Shown: positions 52,250 through 63,320 of the stretch, one piece after another | Position numbering within the stretch: position 1 is the first letter of the stretch | How the letters are laid out: each line of letters starts with the position of its first letter | Source of the DNA: Aedes albopictus | Taxonomy: Eukaryota; Arthropoda; Insecta; Diptera; Culicidae | Length of the DNA: 64,000 nt | Assembly (NCBI RefSeq): GCF_035046485.1 | Contig: NC_085138.1 | Location: 274,269,694 to 274,333,693 of the forward strand | Direction of reading: 5' to 3' | Notes under the pieces: model-generated | Databases searched by the model: none | The model's input: the letters and a program-made list of their open reading frames with translations, nothing else | Told to the model about the DNA's origin: nothing | Position numbers and translations under genes: made by a program

Positions 52250-55200
52250 TTACACGAAATAAGCTCTTCCGTTGCGTCCCATCTGGGGCGTCTCCGGTAT
52301 CGTGGAGTACACGTGACCAAGCGAGGCACTGGAGCGGCTCATGTTGTAGTGGGACTGGGGAGCCTCGTAATGCTGCGACGAAGCCGAGGAGGACTCATCC
52401 TCCGTGTTGCAGGTACTCTGTGAGGGTGTGCTCTGAGGTACGGCCACCGGCATGGCCACTCCCGGATGGCTGATCTTGCACCACTGATCCACAGCGGTAG
52501 GAGCCGGCGTGTACCGGAGGTTGGGACTCCGAGTGATGTCACCCAGCTTCTTCAGCGTTCGGTCCTTGTTGACATCCGGTAAGGCGTACCGGAGTTTGTC
52601 CCAGAACTTACGCTCTCCCCAGCAAGCAACGGTGCACGTTCGTATCAGCAGATTCATGATGGGATCCATGGCCACCAATTCTACTGGCGCAGTCAGCACC
52701 ACCACTATCTTGTGTCTTCGATACGCTGGTCGAATGTTTTCAATCACCGATTGTAGTGCCACCCGAAACTGTGGCTGAGACCACTCATTTTGCAGAAAGT
52801 TCATCGACACTACCAAAATAACCTTCTTCGAAGCATCCGCTGCATTCTGCAGTGAATCCGAGAGGAACGTATTCGAATGGACATCGCGATGGTGTAGGCA
52901 AATAGAGTAACCATAATGTTGGAGCTCTGCCCCCAACAGCCTACCAACGAACTCGTTATCATGAATACTGTACACTACGTAGCTATCATATAGTTTGTCA
53001 CTGTCCTGCTGATTGCTAGCCATTATAATTGGATCCTTCACTAATCTTACACCGTACTTGGCATGAGCCCACAGTCGCACATCTTGTCGGAAGACACAAG
53101 CTAACGCCACTATCAGAGCCGTCCCAATAATTGCCACAACAATCGCGGCCAGCAGAGGAACGTACCCTCCTCCGATCAATCCGTGACCCCTCAGCACCGT
53201 TCGATGCACTGCCGGTGGAGCCACTTCGTTATCAAACTCCATCCGATTTTCACAGGAACTAATAACATCGCCAACCACTCGATTGTCCGCACAAATCATT
53301 CGATTAATGTCAAAGTCACCGTTAACGTCTCTTATCCACCTTTGCATTTTGTGCAGCGATTCACAGTCACATCTCCAACGATTGCCCTCCAGGGAGACTT
53401 TTCTTAACGATCCCGTCTCTGATGCCGCGGCCAAAGCATGCCACGGAGAGAATCCGCTTATTTTATTGTCACTCAGATTGATCACTTCCAGAAATTTCAG
53501 ATTTTCAAATGTCTTTTCACCAACGTAACCGATTGCATTATGGTCCAAATACAGTTCATTCAAATTTGTTAACTGATCAAACTCAAAACCGCGAAGTTCT
53601 TCGACGTAGTTGTTTTCAAGGTGCAACACTCTCAAACTGGGAATACCGTTAAATGTCCTATTGTGCACGTTTGCGATGTTACTATTGTTCAAATAAAGCA
53701 CTTCCAACTTCTTCTTCCCGATAAATTGATGGCTGCCCAGCTGTTTCAGATCGTTTCCGTCCAAGTAGATCGTAGTCGCGTCCATTGGAATGTGCTCGGG
53801 AACCTCAGTATAGTCGGCATTTCCGCAGTCGACAATGTTCGTCTTCCACGTGTGGTCGTGGTAGCAGCTACACCGGTCCGGACATGTCATCTTACAATCA
53901 CACGCATCAAAATCACAACAATGGCACGTCGCAAAGCAATGCGTTTCATACTGGCACAGGAAGTCGTGTGTGTTCAGATCCATCAACGGACGGATCGAGG
54001 CCCCTCGCTCATGCTCCATGGTACACATTACCGTGTCCAAATCCATCACTCTGGGATGCTGCCTCAGGTGTGACAGCTTGTTAATACCCTGGAGCCACTC
54101 CATCGTGCAGTCACAATGAATCGGATTATCTCCAATGTAGAACTGTGGCATGTCTCTGTCGTCCCCTACACGGGTCAAAGCCAGCGCTCCAATCTCCAGC
54201 TTTTTAATGTAATTTCCATACAGCACCACCTTCTCCAAGTTCTTCTTGTTTAGGAACGTCCCCGCAGCCACTTCCTCCAAAACATTGTTATTCAAAAACA
54301 GGGTCTCAATGCTATCCGGGATGTTCTTGTTGTCCACTGACACCAGGCGATTAAATGAAATGTCCAACATCTTGATCTGCAGATTGTTCAAATCGTAGTA
54401 GTTTCCCAGCTCCGTAATGTTGTTCTGGTGCATATCCAACCACTCCAGCGACGGTGGCAGATGGCTGTAGTCGAAATTCCGAATCTGATTATCCGAAACA
54501 TTTAGGAAAACAAGCGCCGGTAACGACGTAAACACTCCGCTGATGTCCTCCAACTCGTTATTGTCCAATCGGATCGCTCTAATAGTGGGATTCGAGCTAA
54601 AAGCCGATTGATCGATGTGACGAATCTGATTTGACGCCAAGTTGAGCACGTGCAGCGATGACAGGGTAACGAATGCATCCCGGGATATGTTCGTAATCCT
54701 GTTTTCCACCAATCGAATGCCAAGCAACTGTTCCAAGCCTTCGAAGGAGGCATTATAAACGGTGACGATTCGATTTTTACCCAAATCAAGAGATTTTAGG
54801 AAGCGTAACTTTCCGAGCCCTTCCGGAATGTCCGTCAAATGGTTGTCATTCAAGTTGAGGTCATTCAGATTGGTGAGATTTTCTAGGGCTCGGGGATGCA
54901 TCGATTCGATGGCGTTGGACTCTATGTAGAGCTGGTTCAGGACATACAGCTCGCTGAAATGGTGCTGGTCAATTCGTTTCAGCTTGTTGTGTGAGAGGGT
55001 GAGTGCTACGAGGTTTTTCAGATCGCTGAAGGCATTGTCGGCAATGGTTTCGATCAAGTTGGATTCGAGGTTAAGTACTTGGAGGCTGTAAAGCTCACGG
55101 AATACATGCCTGTCAATTTTTGTGAGGCTGTTGAAGCTGATATCCAGCACGACAAGGCGCTTGAGACCGGCAAATGTATCCCTGTTTATCCACTCCGATG

Positions 55201-56194
55201 TTAATTCATTATGTGACAGGTCCAGTATTTCAAGCCGATCAAGGCCTTCCAGCAAACCGGGGGCAAGTACTGACAGAGAATTGTTCTGTAGATAAATTTG
55301 CCGTAGTTCACGAGGAGATTGGAACAACTCCGGAGGAAGGGCTACCAATTTGTTGCTGGACATATTTAGGACTTTGAGCGAGCCGAGGCCAACGAAGGAG
55401 CGGTCAGCCAACGAATTAAGAAGATTGTCCTGGAGTAGCAAGACGTTGAGTGATCTCAACGATGATAGGCCGTTGTCGGGTAGCGTCAATATATCGTTGT
55501 ACGAAAGATCAAGAACTTCCAAACCGGTGTTGCAGGCTTTGCCGGGAGCAGTAGGTCCATTGCCCCAGTCAGAGAATCCAAGCTGGGAAATGTCAGTGAG
55601 CCGGTTTTTGGTCAGATTTAACTGTCGCAGTGAAAACAATGGACAAAACACATCGGTCGGCAGACTCCAGATGTTGTTGTCGGCCAAATCTAGCCTTTTG
55701 AGTTCAGTTAGTCCACGGAAGCTTTCCGGGTGAAATTCCAGATTCATTGCTGACCAGTCCGTGTTGTGGGTCCTTAGTGAAAGCGAGCGAAGGTCCCTCA
55801 GCGTTGAAAGAACCATCGAAGGCACGTACTTTATCTTACAGTATTCGATCTTTAGATCACGTAGGCGTTTGAGGGAGCCGAGAAATGCACCCGAGTGCTG
55901 ATTGGCTTCAAGTGAGCTTTCGAAAAATAGAATGTCACTGCACTCGAGTTTGAGCGAGTTGATGCGCTCGATTTGGTAGGAGCTCAAATTACGCATGAGC
56001 GTATCGGTGCCACCGATTGTTTTCAGCTTACACGACAGAACAGCCGTCACGGTGTTTTCGTCTTCTGCATTCTCGTCGATCACTCGTTGCCATTTGCATC
56101 CCTTCGGTGCGATGTCCATTCGACTCATTAATGTAGACCGGGCGGCAATCGATACCACCAAAGTTAGGAACAGCAGACTTTTGAAGGAATCCAT
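52250..56194 (-). CDS. Long-type Toll-like receptor (Toll-6/7/8/10 class)
   Basis: 1314 residues in one exon. The start is the first in-frame ATG (56194-56192, context ACGATGG). The frame extends upstream only to a TTG at 56221, after an in-frame stop. A signal peptide covers residues 1 to about 20 (FKSLLFLTLVVSIAA). A leucine-rich-repeat ectodomain, residues about 60-685, is capped by a cysteine motif (HCDCTMEWLQ). A cysteine cluster (CHCCDFDACDC, CPDRCSC, residues about 752-777) precedes a second LRR block and second cap (CDCESLHKMQ). The membrane span is about 1011-1035. The TIR domain is about 1068-1206 (YDSYVVYS, LHHRDVHSN, FWDKLRYALP), followed by a 108-residue Ser/Pro-rich tail ending RAYFV. 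Two LRR blocks and the long tail mark the long Tolls (development, tissue patterning, immunity) rather than Toll-1. The TIR lacks the usual RDxxPG and looks diverged from Toll-6/7/Tollo, so a Toll-10/11-like identity is possible. Orthology is unresolved. Confidence 0.93.
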   Translation of the reverse strand: MDSFKSLLFLTLVVSIAARSTLMSRMDIAPKGCKWQRVIDENAEDENTVTAVLSCKLKTIGGTDTLMRNLSSYQIERINSLKLECSDILFFESSLEANQHSGAFLGSLKRLRDLKIEYCKIKYVPSMVLSTLRDLRSLSLRTHNTDWSAMNLEFHPESFRGLTELKRLDLADNNIWSLPTDVFCPLFSLRQLNLTKNRLTDISQLGFSDWGNGPTAPGKACNTGLEVLDLSYNDILTLPDNGLSSLRSLNVLLLQDNLLNSLADRSFVGLGSLKVLNMSSNKLVALPPELFQSPRELRQIYLQNNSLSVLAPGLLEGLDRLEILDLSHNELTSEWINRDTFAGLKRLVVLDISFNSLTKIDRHVFRELYSLQVLNLESNLIETIADNAFSDLKNLVALTLSHNKLKRIDQHHFSELYVLNQLYIESNAIESMHPRALENLTNLNDLNLNDNHLTDIPEGLGKLRFLKSLDLGKNRIVTVYNASFEGLEQLLGIRLVENRITNISRDAFVTLSSLHVLNLASNQIRHIDQSAFSSNPTIRAIRLDNNELEDISGVFTSLPALVFLNVSDNQIRNFDYSHLPPSLEWLDMHQNNITELGNYYDLNNLQIKMLDISFNRLVSVDNKNIPDSIETLFLNNNVLEEVAAGTFLNKKNLEKVVLYGNYIKKLEIGALALTRVGDDRDMPQFYIGDNPIHCDCTMEWLQGINKLSHLRQHPRVMDLDTVMCTMEHERGASIRPLMDLNTHDFLCQYETHCFATCHCCDFDACDCKMTCPDRCSCYHDHTWKTNIVDCGNADYTEVPEHIPMDATTIYLDGNDLKQLGSHQFIGKKKLEVLYLNNSNIANVHNRTFNGIPSLRVLHLENNYVEELRGFEFDQLTNLNELYLDHNAIGYVGEKTFENLKFLEVINLSDNKISGFSPWHALAAASETGSLRKVSLEGNRWRCDCESLHKMQRWIRDVNGDFDINRMICADNRVVGDVISSCENRMEFDNEVAPPAVHRTVLRGHGLIGGGYVPLLAAIVVAIIGTALIVALACVFRQDVRLWAHAKYGVRLVKDPIIMASNQQDSDKLYDSYVVYSIHDNEFVGRLLGAELQHYGYSICLHHRDVHSNTFLSDSLQNAADASKKVILVVSMNFLQNEWSQPQFRVALQSVIENIRPAYRRHKIVVVLTAPVELVAMDPIMNLLIRTCTVACWGERKFWDKLRYALPDVNKDRTLKKLGDITRSPNLRYTPAPTAVDQWCKISHPGVAMPVAVPQSTPSQSTCNTEDESSSASSQHYEAPQSHYNMSRSSASLGHVYSTIPETPQMGRNGRAYFV

Positions 56195-57100
56195 CGTTGA
56201 TTTGGGTTTTCCGGTATTCAAGAAACGTAGAAAGGAGTAGGATAATTCACTTGTAGCAAAAACTCATGGAAACGCCAATTTTGGGAATATCAAGGCAAAC
56301 ACAAACAAATTTATCTTCCACGAAACACTTCAACACCCGCTTTTTGTCGCCAGTTTTAAATTCATCGCTTTTACACAATTGTTTTCCAACCGCATTAATT
56401 GGATCATTTCATATCACACATTCTTCTTCTGACGCGATGATTGCTTCCCACACTATATTCAGCTCTTCTGCGCTTGGTAGATTCAAAGTCACACGTTTTT
56501 TCATTTCATCTTCTCATCGCTTCTGGGCAGACAGCATCTCTTCTTATCGCTTGCGTAACACACAACAACATATCACACTCACTTTAGATTGCGTTAGGAA
56601 ATCGTTGTAGCCATTTTCCGAAACTTAACAATACTCTAACGAGATAAACCACTTTTCGTCGCGGCCGCTTCAATGCAGAACATTTGTATATTAGAATATT
56701 TTGGAAACTGTGTCTCTCCCTCACTCACTCTCTCAGAGCAGATTCAAGAGATGGGGGTGTTATAAATCGGTCATTGAAAATGTAAAAGTCTCGGACGATT
56801 GCGTTTTTGCGTCCTATCCCGAGGAGGGTCGAAGTTGTAACTGAAGTTTGGTTCTCTGATTTCGGCAGAAAGACACAAATTTTTGGATAATGTCGGTTCT
56901 ATGCAAGGGCCAACGATGAACAAAGCTGGTGGGGGTAAACCGAGAGAGCCCGAATGCACCCGAACCGATGAATTTCGCTCCGTTTCTTTTGACAAGCTCT
57001 TTCGCTGGAGGGGAAGTTGCATGAACATTCTCAGTCAAACTCTCCCTCTCACTTGATTCCGACTCACTCTCTCGCTCCTATCTCGCCATTCTTGTTGGGA
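56195..57100 (-). promoter_or_regulatory. Probable 5' untranslated and promoter region of the Toll gene
   Basis: Non-repetitive DNA directly upstream of the receptor start. Minus-strand GAGAGAGTGAG-type GA-rich blocks lie at 56711-56737 and 57040-57085, and a TTATAA lies at 56760-56765. The coding frame meets a TGA about 45 bases above the TTG, so the 5' UTR does not extend the protein. The exact transcription start cannot be placed. Confidence 0.35.
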
Positions 57101-58860
57101 TAAATTCACCCGCCGGGCCAAGTGCATTCGGCTTATTGCATGGTAAACCCTCATAATTTTCCGTCTCTTGCTTCATTATCTTCTTCGTCCCACCCGTGCA
57201 GCTTCCCCCTCTCTCTCCCGCTCTTTTCCACACCGCCCAAGCTGGCCGAGTGTTCCCATCAATCCTGTGGCCATGCATTTTGTTTCGGTTTTCGGCCCCT
57301 TGTCAGGCCCACTTCGTTGCGACTGCGACGACTGTGAGGGTCCTCTCTCGTCAAGTCCTCTTCACATAGTCCTTCGTCGGTTCGGTTCGTCCATCCTGGT
57401 CGTGTTCGCTTATCGCTTCACTGCATGTGCTAACAGATGCAATTTCCAACAAACTAGAAGGATAGCCTCAGGTACCAAACCTGGACCTGGGACCGATCCG
57501 ACTGAAAAGAGAAACTATTTCAGTTTTGGGCTTCTCCGAGGATACCTGATAGGAACTCTCCTCGGTGCGGTGCAAGGAATCTGTTTTGGAAGCCAAGAAG
57601 GCAGAAATGTTTACTTTCTTAAGAACTACGGTTGCAGTCAGCCAGCAGAAGAAGAAGCTCGCCTTTTGTGTTTTGTGTTTTTATTTCATTTAGCTTACCT
57701 CGAGAGAAGACTAATTTTGGGATCATAAATGCGGGGAAATTTAATTACGTACGATCCGGCATGCTCTGGTTCGAGTTTAGAGTGTTGTTCGGATAAGGGT
57801 TGTGTGAGATGGGCACCGAATGCATGAAATAGGGCCAAGGTCTTGCCAAGGGAAATCGGCGAGCAACTCACAAGACGTTTTTTATTTGAATATTTTATCG
57901 ATTTATGACGAATATGCGAGAGTGAATACTTCTCCTTTGCGCAGAGCACCAACCGAAGCGATGGTGGTGATTTTTAACGGTAATGAAGATGATAATGAGC
58001 CTTATACGACTTGATTGGAAGTGAGATTTTGTTTATTGAATGATCATTTTCGACTTCGACCGGTGTTCGTGCGTGTGGAATGGAGCGGCTTCGATGGAGA
58101 CTATGTCGGCTGGGTAGTGCAATTTGCATTCAGTTGATTAGGCAATTTGAATACGGAATGAAGCTGAGGCTCACTCGTTGGTCGATCGAAAAGTAGGAGA
58201 AAAGTTTGATTGTACCATAAAGCCGACACTAGCTGAGGGGAATACACAACATCAACTAATTTGTTTTTGTAGCCGCATTGTTGGAAAATAACTACAATTT
58301 AAATTCCAATAAAGCAGCGATTTGTTAATGGATGCATTTTGGTTTTATTGCGGCACCGTTGGTGTGCAGTGGTGTGTACTTACTTGGAAGCTGATTGATA
58401 AATTAAACCAGAATTAAGGAGCAGAGAAAATTACCATGATACGTGGAAGGAATACATATCATATGAATAATTTTGTTGGTGACGGATGCCGGCACTTTTT
58501 CAAAGAATTGCTGGTGTATTTCAAGTTTGATATGATGCATTTAGCTTCCAAATATCAACCTGTTTTAGAATAAGATTGAAGACATTTAAATTTTAGGCAC
58601 CACAATGTATAATGCCAATATTTATCATATTTTTGGCATATAATGATGACGAAGTTATCCAATATGAACTGTAACGGCCTCCGTTACTCAACAGGTTTCT
58701 TCTATTTCAAACCAACTAAAAACAAAAGATTCCAAAATTGTGTGTTTTGTTTCTTATTCGTGTATTTTTTTTTACAACAAAAATAACGCATTCAATTAGT
58801 GCCGTAAACAATTGTTATCAATTGATTGAATGCATAGGCCGTTTTCCTCCTTATCGCACC
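57101..58860. other. Non-repetitive intergenic stretch upstream of the Toll gene
   Basis: 57.1-57.7 kb is GC-balanced and lacks repeats. The 186-codon plus frame there starts at TTG, mixes unrelated composition and shows no motif. 57.75-58.86 kb is AT-rich without features. Upstream regulatory DNA for the Toll gene is a reasonable guess only. Confidence 0.35.
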
Positions 58861-58868
58861 GACCAATG

Positions 58869-60827
58869 CACAGTGGCTGATTTCGTCATTTTAGCGCGCT
58901 TAATTAATAACTTTTTTACTATGAAGTTTAGCGTCGTGGCGTCTTCGAGAAAGTTTTTCACTATAATAAGGAACTTCTTTTGAACTTCTGTGGAAAATGA
59001 TCAATCCCCCTAAAAGTGAGATAGAAAATTTATTTTTTGAATTTTTCAAGATACGCGGTTATTGTCTTTACAAAAGTTGTAGAAAATGTTGTTTGAAGCA
59101 AATTTGCCGAAGACACCAAGTTTGTAACTCCGTTACTTTTCAAGATACGTTACGTTTTCTAGATTCAGCCCCTTGAAAAAGGTTTTTGCGCAGTAACTTT
59201 CTAAAAAATGGTTCTACATTTTTCTCATGTTCTACAAATTTATAGATAATGGTAAAACACACAACTTTGCTGAACATAACATTCCGCTATTTCCAAAACT
59301 AAAATAGTTTTTACGGTTTTTATAGTTTTTTGGGCCATATTTCAAGCATATATAACTTAGCTATAGGCAATTATATGCAAATTTCCTTTTACGCAGGTTA
59401 AAGTACAAGCAATTGTCTCTCTTAGAAAACAAAAATCATCAAACTGAATGAGACTGTAAGATGGTTTTTGTATAGAAACGTTCATCCATTTATGTTACTC
59501 TTATATGGGCTTTATTTATATTTTCAACATATTTATTGGACAGTTCATGTCAGCTTGCATTTCTGTTGTTATTGTAAGTGTGTGCTCATATAAAGAAAGG
59601 TTTGTGGTGTATTCTGGATCATCCATGAGTACACACCAAACGCTTTCAGCAATATTTTGCCGAATTTGGCCGAGCTGAAAGGGTTCAGCAAATTTTTTGT
59701 TGAACTTTCGGCAAAGTTTGCTGAATTTCAGCAAAACGTTACTGATGATCAGCAGAGTTTGCTGAAGAAATCAGCAAAATTTTGCTGAATTTCAGCAAAA
59801 TGTTTACTGAAACCTTCAGCTCGGCAAAATTCAGCAAAATTTTGCTGAAACTCTCAATCGATTTTTGGTGTGTACGTTACATAAAAACTCACCATCTTCT
59901 TCTATTTTCTTACTAACTTACAATGCTCCACGAAAAGAACGCATAAAGTGTTACTTATTTCGTCGGATCGCGATTTAAGAGCAGCTTTCTTGAAGTGCAA
60001 TAAGATTATAATTTACTATAACCAATGTAGACATATTATGAAGATATGTACTACTGGGACCATTCACAGAACATGTCACGCGCATGTATAGAAATTCATA
60101 AGAAATGACGCTTCGTTCGCCCTTTTCGTGGCCTAAGTGGAGCTGACATGAACTGTCAAATGAATATGTTGAAAATGTAAATAAATTCCATATAAGAGTA
60201 ACATAAATGGATGAACGTTTCTATACAAAAACTATCTTGCAGTCTCTTACAGTTTGATGATTTTTGCTTTCTAAGAGAGACAATTACTAGTACTGTCACA
60301 TGCGTAAAAGGAAATTTGCATATAATTGCCTATAGCTAAGTTATATATGCTTGAAATATGGCCTAAAAAACTATAAAAACCGTAATAACTATTCTAATTT
60401 TGCAATTAGCGGGATGTTATGTTCAGCAAAGTTGTGTGTTTTACCATTATCTATAACTTTGTAGAACATGAGAAAAATGTAGAATCAATTTTTAGAAAGT
60501 TATTGCGCAAAAACCTTTTTCAGAGGGCTGATGATGAAAAACGTAACGTATCTTAAAAAGTAACGGAGTTACAAACTTGGTGTCTTCGGCAAAGTTGCTC
60601 CAAACAACATTTTCTACAACTTTTGTAAAGACACCAACCTCGTATCTTGAAAAATTCAAAAAATAAATTTTCTATCTCACTTTTAGGGGGATTGATCACT
60701 TTTCACAGAAGTTCAAAAGAAGCTCCTCATTATAGTGAAAAACTTTCTCGAAGACACCATGACGCTAAACTTCATAGTAAAAAAGTTATTAATTAAGCGC
60801 GCTAAAATGACGAAATCAGCCACTGTG
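58869..60827. mobile_element. Two-kilobase foldback element with CACAGTGG ends
   Basis: The left CACAGTGGCTGATTTCGTC and right GACGAAATCAGCCACTGTG are inverted. The arms remain recognisably complementary for about 650-700 bp (to about 59560 and 60140). AATG flanks both ends (58865-58868 and 60828-60831), a possible 4-bp target duplication. The arms carry AACTTTGCCGAAGACACC. The centre holds a nested MITE at 59632-59872. No transposase. Confidence 0.7.
59632..59872. mobile_element. TA-target MITE built of TTTGCTGAA/TTCAGCAAA repeats
   Basis: The ends CACACCAAACGC and TTTTTGGTGTG are inverted with TA outside each (59630-59631 and 59873-59874). The body consists of about nine alternating TTTTGCTGAAATTCAGCAAAA palindromic units. 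It lies in the centre of the 2-kb foldback. Confidence 0.65.
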
Positions 60828-61013
60828 AATGTGGTGCTACCTTCTATAAGCGAAAAATCGCTAGATTCCTAATGAAATGCTTCTAGAGATTCAACCATTA
60901 AGTTCTCCTGAAGTTCCTCTAAAGAACCTAGTTGGACTTCCTCCTGATAAATATTTCCCCAGATTTTGCACAAATGGTTCCTGCAGAAGTTGTTTGAAAG
61001 CTTCGTCCCGACG

Positions 61014-61350
61014 GATGCTGGGTCATTAGGCCGAAGGTCATTAGGCCGAAGGCCATTAGGCCGAAGGTCATTAGGCCGAATGGTCATTAGGCCGAATGGT
61101 CATTAGGCCGAATGGTCATCAGGACGAATTGAAAGTTAGCCGTTGTTTTAACCTTTTCCAACAATTTTTGACAAAAACTAGTTTAACAATGGAACTAGAA
61201 AGAATAGCCTATGTTTTAAAGAAGGAAAAATTTATGAATTGAATATCAGCAGTTTCAGCGCCAAAAACTATTTCAGCAATGATACTAGAAAGAACAGCCT
61301 ATATTTAAAAGAAGGGAAAATTCATGGGTAAAATATCAGTAGATTCAGCA
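61014..61350. repeat. Composite array: GGTCATTAGGCCGAA units with GAACAGCCT...AAGAAGG units
   Basis: 61019-61130 is a tandem of seven to eight GTCATTAGGCCGAAxG units of about 17 bp. Two longer units, AGAAAGAAcAGCCTAT then TTTAAAGAAGG, follow near 61198 and 61288. CCATTCGGCC appears again, reversed, near 61490. The combination repeats the organisation seen at 24.6-26.6 kb. Confidence 0.65.
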
Positions 61351-61354
61351 TCAA

Positions 61355-61478
61355 TAAAGTATCTTCGTGCCTGTCACACGATACACACATGCAAAATGGT
61401 CATTTGCAGAGGAAGCTCTCAGTTAATAAGCTGAGAAGCAGGCTTTGTCTCAGTGGGGACGTAACGGCAAGAAGAAGA
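61355..61478 (+). mobile_element. Feilai-type SINE fragment, 5'-truncated
   Basis: Only the 3' part remains: AGTATCTTCGTGCCTGTCAC, CAAAATGGTCATTTGCAGAG, GAGAAGCAGGCTTTGTCTC, ending at GGCAAGAAGAAG. The promoter half is absent. It lies inside the composite NCCGAA array. Confidence 0.7.
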
Positions 61479-61479
61479 C

Positions 61480-62540
61480 CCAATGACCATTCGGCCTGAT
61501 GACCATTCGGCCAGAGATTGCTTTGGCGGGTTTTGCTGAAACTCATCCAGATATTGCTCCAAAGAATTTCCTCCAGAGATACCCACCGCAATTATTCAAA
61601 GATTCTTTAGAAAGCCTTCAGAAGCTCCTATAGAAATTTTCTGCAGGGGTTGATGAATAATTCGAGGGTTGCTCTTAGGATTTTCTCAAAGATGCCTATA
61701 CCAATTATTTCAAAGATACCTCTAGGGATTCCTCACCAAAACTATGTTCAATGATTTTTTTTTTCAGAACTATATCCAGAGATTCCTTGATAAGCTCCTG
61801 GAAAAACCTAGAGAGGAGTCACAGGATGAACTTCTGGAATCTAAACTGGAAAAATTCCAGGAGATATTTTCTTAACAATTTCTGAAGGATTTATTGAAGG
61901 AAACTCTGCATAATTATCGCATTGGTTCATCTCTTAAGAGCTCCTTGAGGAATCTCTGAAGAATTCCCACAGAAAACTCTGGAAGTATTTCTATTCGATG
62001 AATGATTCGGTGCAGCAGTTTTTGGATGGATGTCATTAAGAATTGTTTGATGAAACTATAACAGAACTCTTGAAGGAATCTCTAGAGTTGTTCAAGGTAG
62101 ATGTTCTTGAACGACTGAGTTTGCTTGAACGGTGAAGTTTGCTTGATAATTCTCTAAAAAGGGGTTTTTAAGAGAAATCTTTGAAAAAGTTCACGCAGAA
62201 CAATCTAGATGAGTTTCTGGAATTATTCCTGCAATAGTTTTGGACGAGGAATGTTTGAAAAAAAAAAAAAATCCCACAGAAATCTTAGATGGAATTCTCA
62301 GAGGATTGTAAGGTGGAAGTAATTGTAAGATGGAATTTTAAGAAGAAACTCTGAAAGATTTTCTAGATTTCTGTAAGAATTCGTGAGAGTATTTCTGGAT
62401 GAGCTCATGGAGAAATTCTTGTTGCAATCTTTGGAGAAACTGATAGCTAGATAGCTGTCTTGGAGAATTCCTATATAAATTCTGGGGGGACTTCCTTATT
62501 TTATGGAAGAATTCATTAGGGTATCTAAATATGCTGGCAG
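61480..62540. repeat. Degenerate ATTCCTCCAGGGATT-type repeat tract, mixed polarity
   Basis: Units of both polarities occur (TTCCTCCAGAGATACC near 61570, AGGAGATATTTTC and GGAATCTCTGAAGAATTCC further on). Non-coding. Confidence 0.5.
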
Positions 62541-62549
62541 GAGGAACTG

Positions 62550-63010
62550 CGAACAGCAGCCTAAGCAGCAGTGTTACGATAGACGAGAACACTTTCGCGA
62601 TGTAGTGGAGGTCTTAATCTACCTCGGATCCTTATGCCCGGCAGACAGCAACGTAATGCACTCGTGACTCCCAGAATCAGTGGATGACGGGCCTACTATG
62701 GGCTCCTCGCACTAAATTCGCCATGTACAAGACGAGCATAAGACTTGGACTATGCTCGGGAAAGATATGCAAGCATTCCAAGTGTTAGAGTGTCGGGTGC
62801 TCAGGGCCATCTTTAGCGGTGTACAGGAGAACGGTGTGTGGACAAGGATGAACCACGAGCTCACTGCACTCTGCGGCGAACCTGGGATCCGTAAGGTGGC
62901 AAAAGCTGCAAGAATACGTTGTGAGAATGTCGGAAAACAACTCTGCAAAACTAATGTTCACAAGAGATCCGGACGTTATAGGTAGACCTAGGGGTGGGAC
63001 AGGGGGGCTT
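62550..63010 (+). pseudogene. LINE reverse-transcriptase C-terminal fragment
   Basis: On the plus strand, disconnected frames give VEVLIYLGSL near 62608 and then FQVLECRVLRAIFSGVQENG with RMNHEL and VAKAARIRC from about 62775 to 62925. These match the order and motifs of the tail of the LINE remnant at 0.9-1.4 kb. Stops and frameshifts make it non-functional. It is embedded between tracts of the ATTCC repeat. Confidence 0.65.
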
Positions 63011-63039
63011 GGTTTTGTCAGCGTGCAAAGGAGCGTGGT

Positions 63040-63320
63040 TCAGGTAAAAATATATCAAACGAGTGTTGTAAACTCAGGAAAAAAATATCAAAGAATTTCT
63101 TGTGGAATCTTTGAGGAAATTCTTCGAGAAACCTCTGGAGAACGTGCTGGGAGATTTTTTTGAATAATTCATAGGAAAAGGTATCCAAGAGGAATTTGTA
63201 AAGAAAACCCTGCAATAATTCTTTAAGAAAATTTTGGAAAAACAACATCCAGCATGACCACTGTTTTCTCCCGAAATCTCAAACATGCTCCTAGATCCTC
63301 AGTTGCTTTCTAGAAATTCC
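63040..63320. repeat. Degenerate repeat tract, reversed polarity
   Basis: Units such as GGAATCTTTGAGGAAATTC, GAGAAACCTCTGGAG and GAGGAATTTGTAAAG are the complement-polarity form of the ATTCC family. Confidence 0.5.

Noticed and set aside
52509..55733. Plus-strand frames of 67-150 codons opposite the Toll gene
   Set aside because: They are antisense shadows of the receptor coding sequence with no motif of their own.
56195..56221. Nine extra N-terminal codons on the Toll receptor frame
   Set aside because: The frame can be extended only to a TTG codon. The first ATG at 56194 has a good context and is followed directly by a signal peptide.
57168..57728. 186-codon plus-strand frame
   Set aside because: It begins at TTG, has mixed composition and shows no domain. 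More likely chance openness in GC-rich promoter-side DNA.
62752..62985. Short host gene
   Set aside because: The translated motifs are those of a LINE reverse-transcriptase tail seen also at 0.9-1.4 kb, with broken frames.
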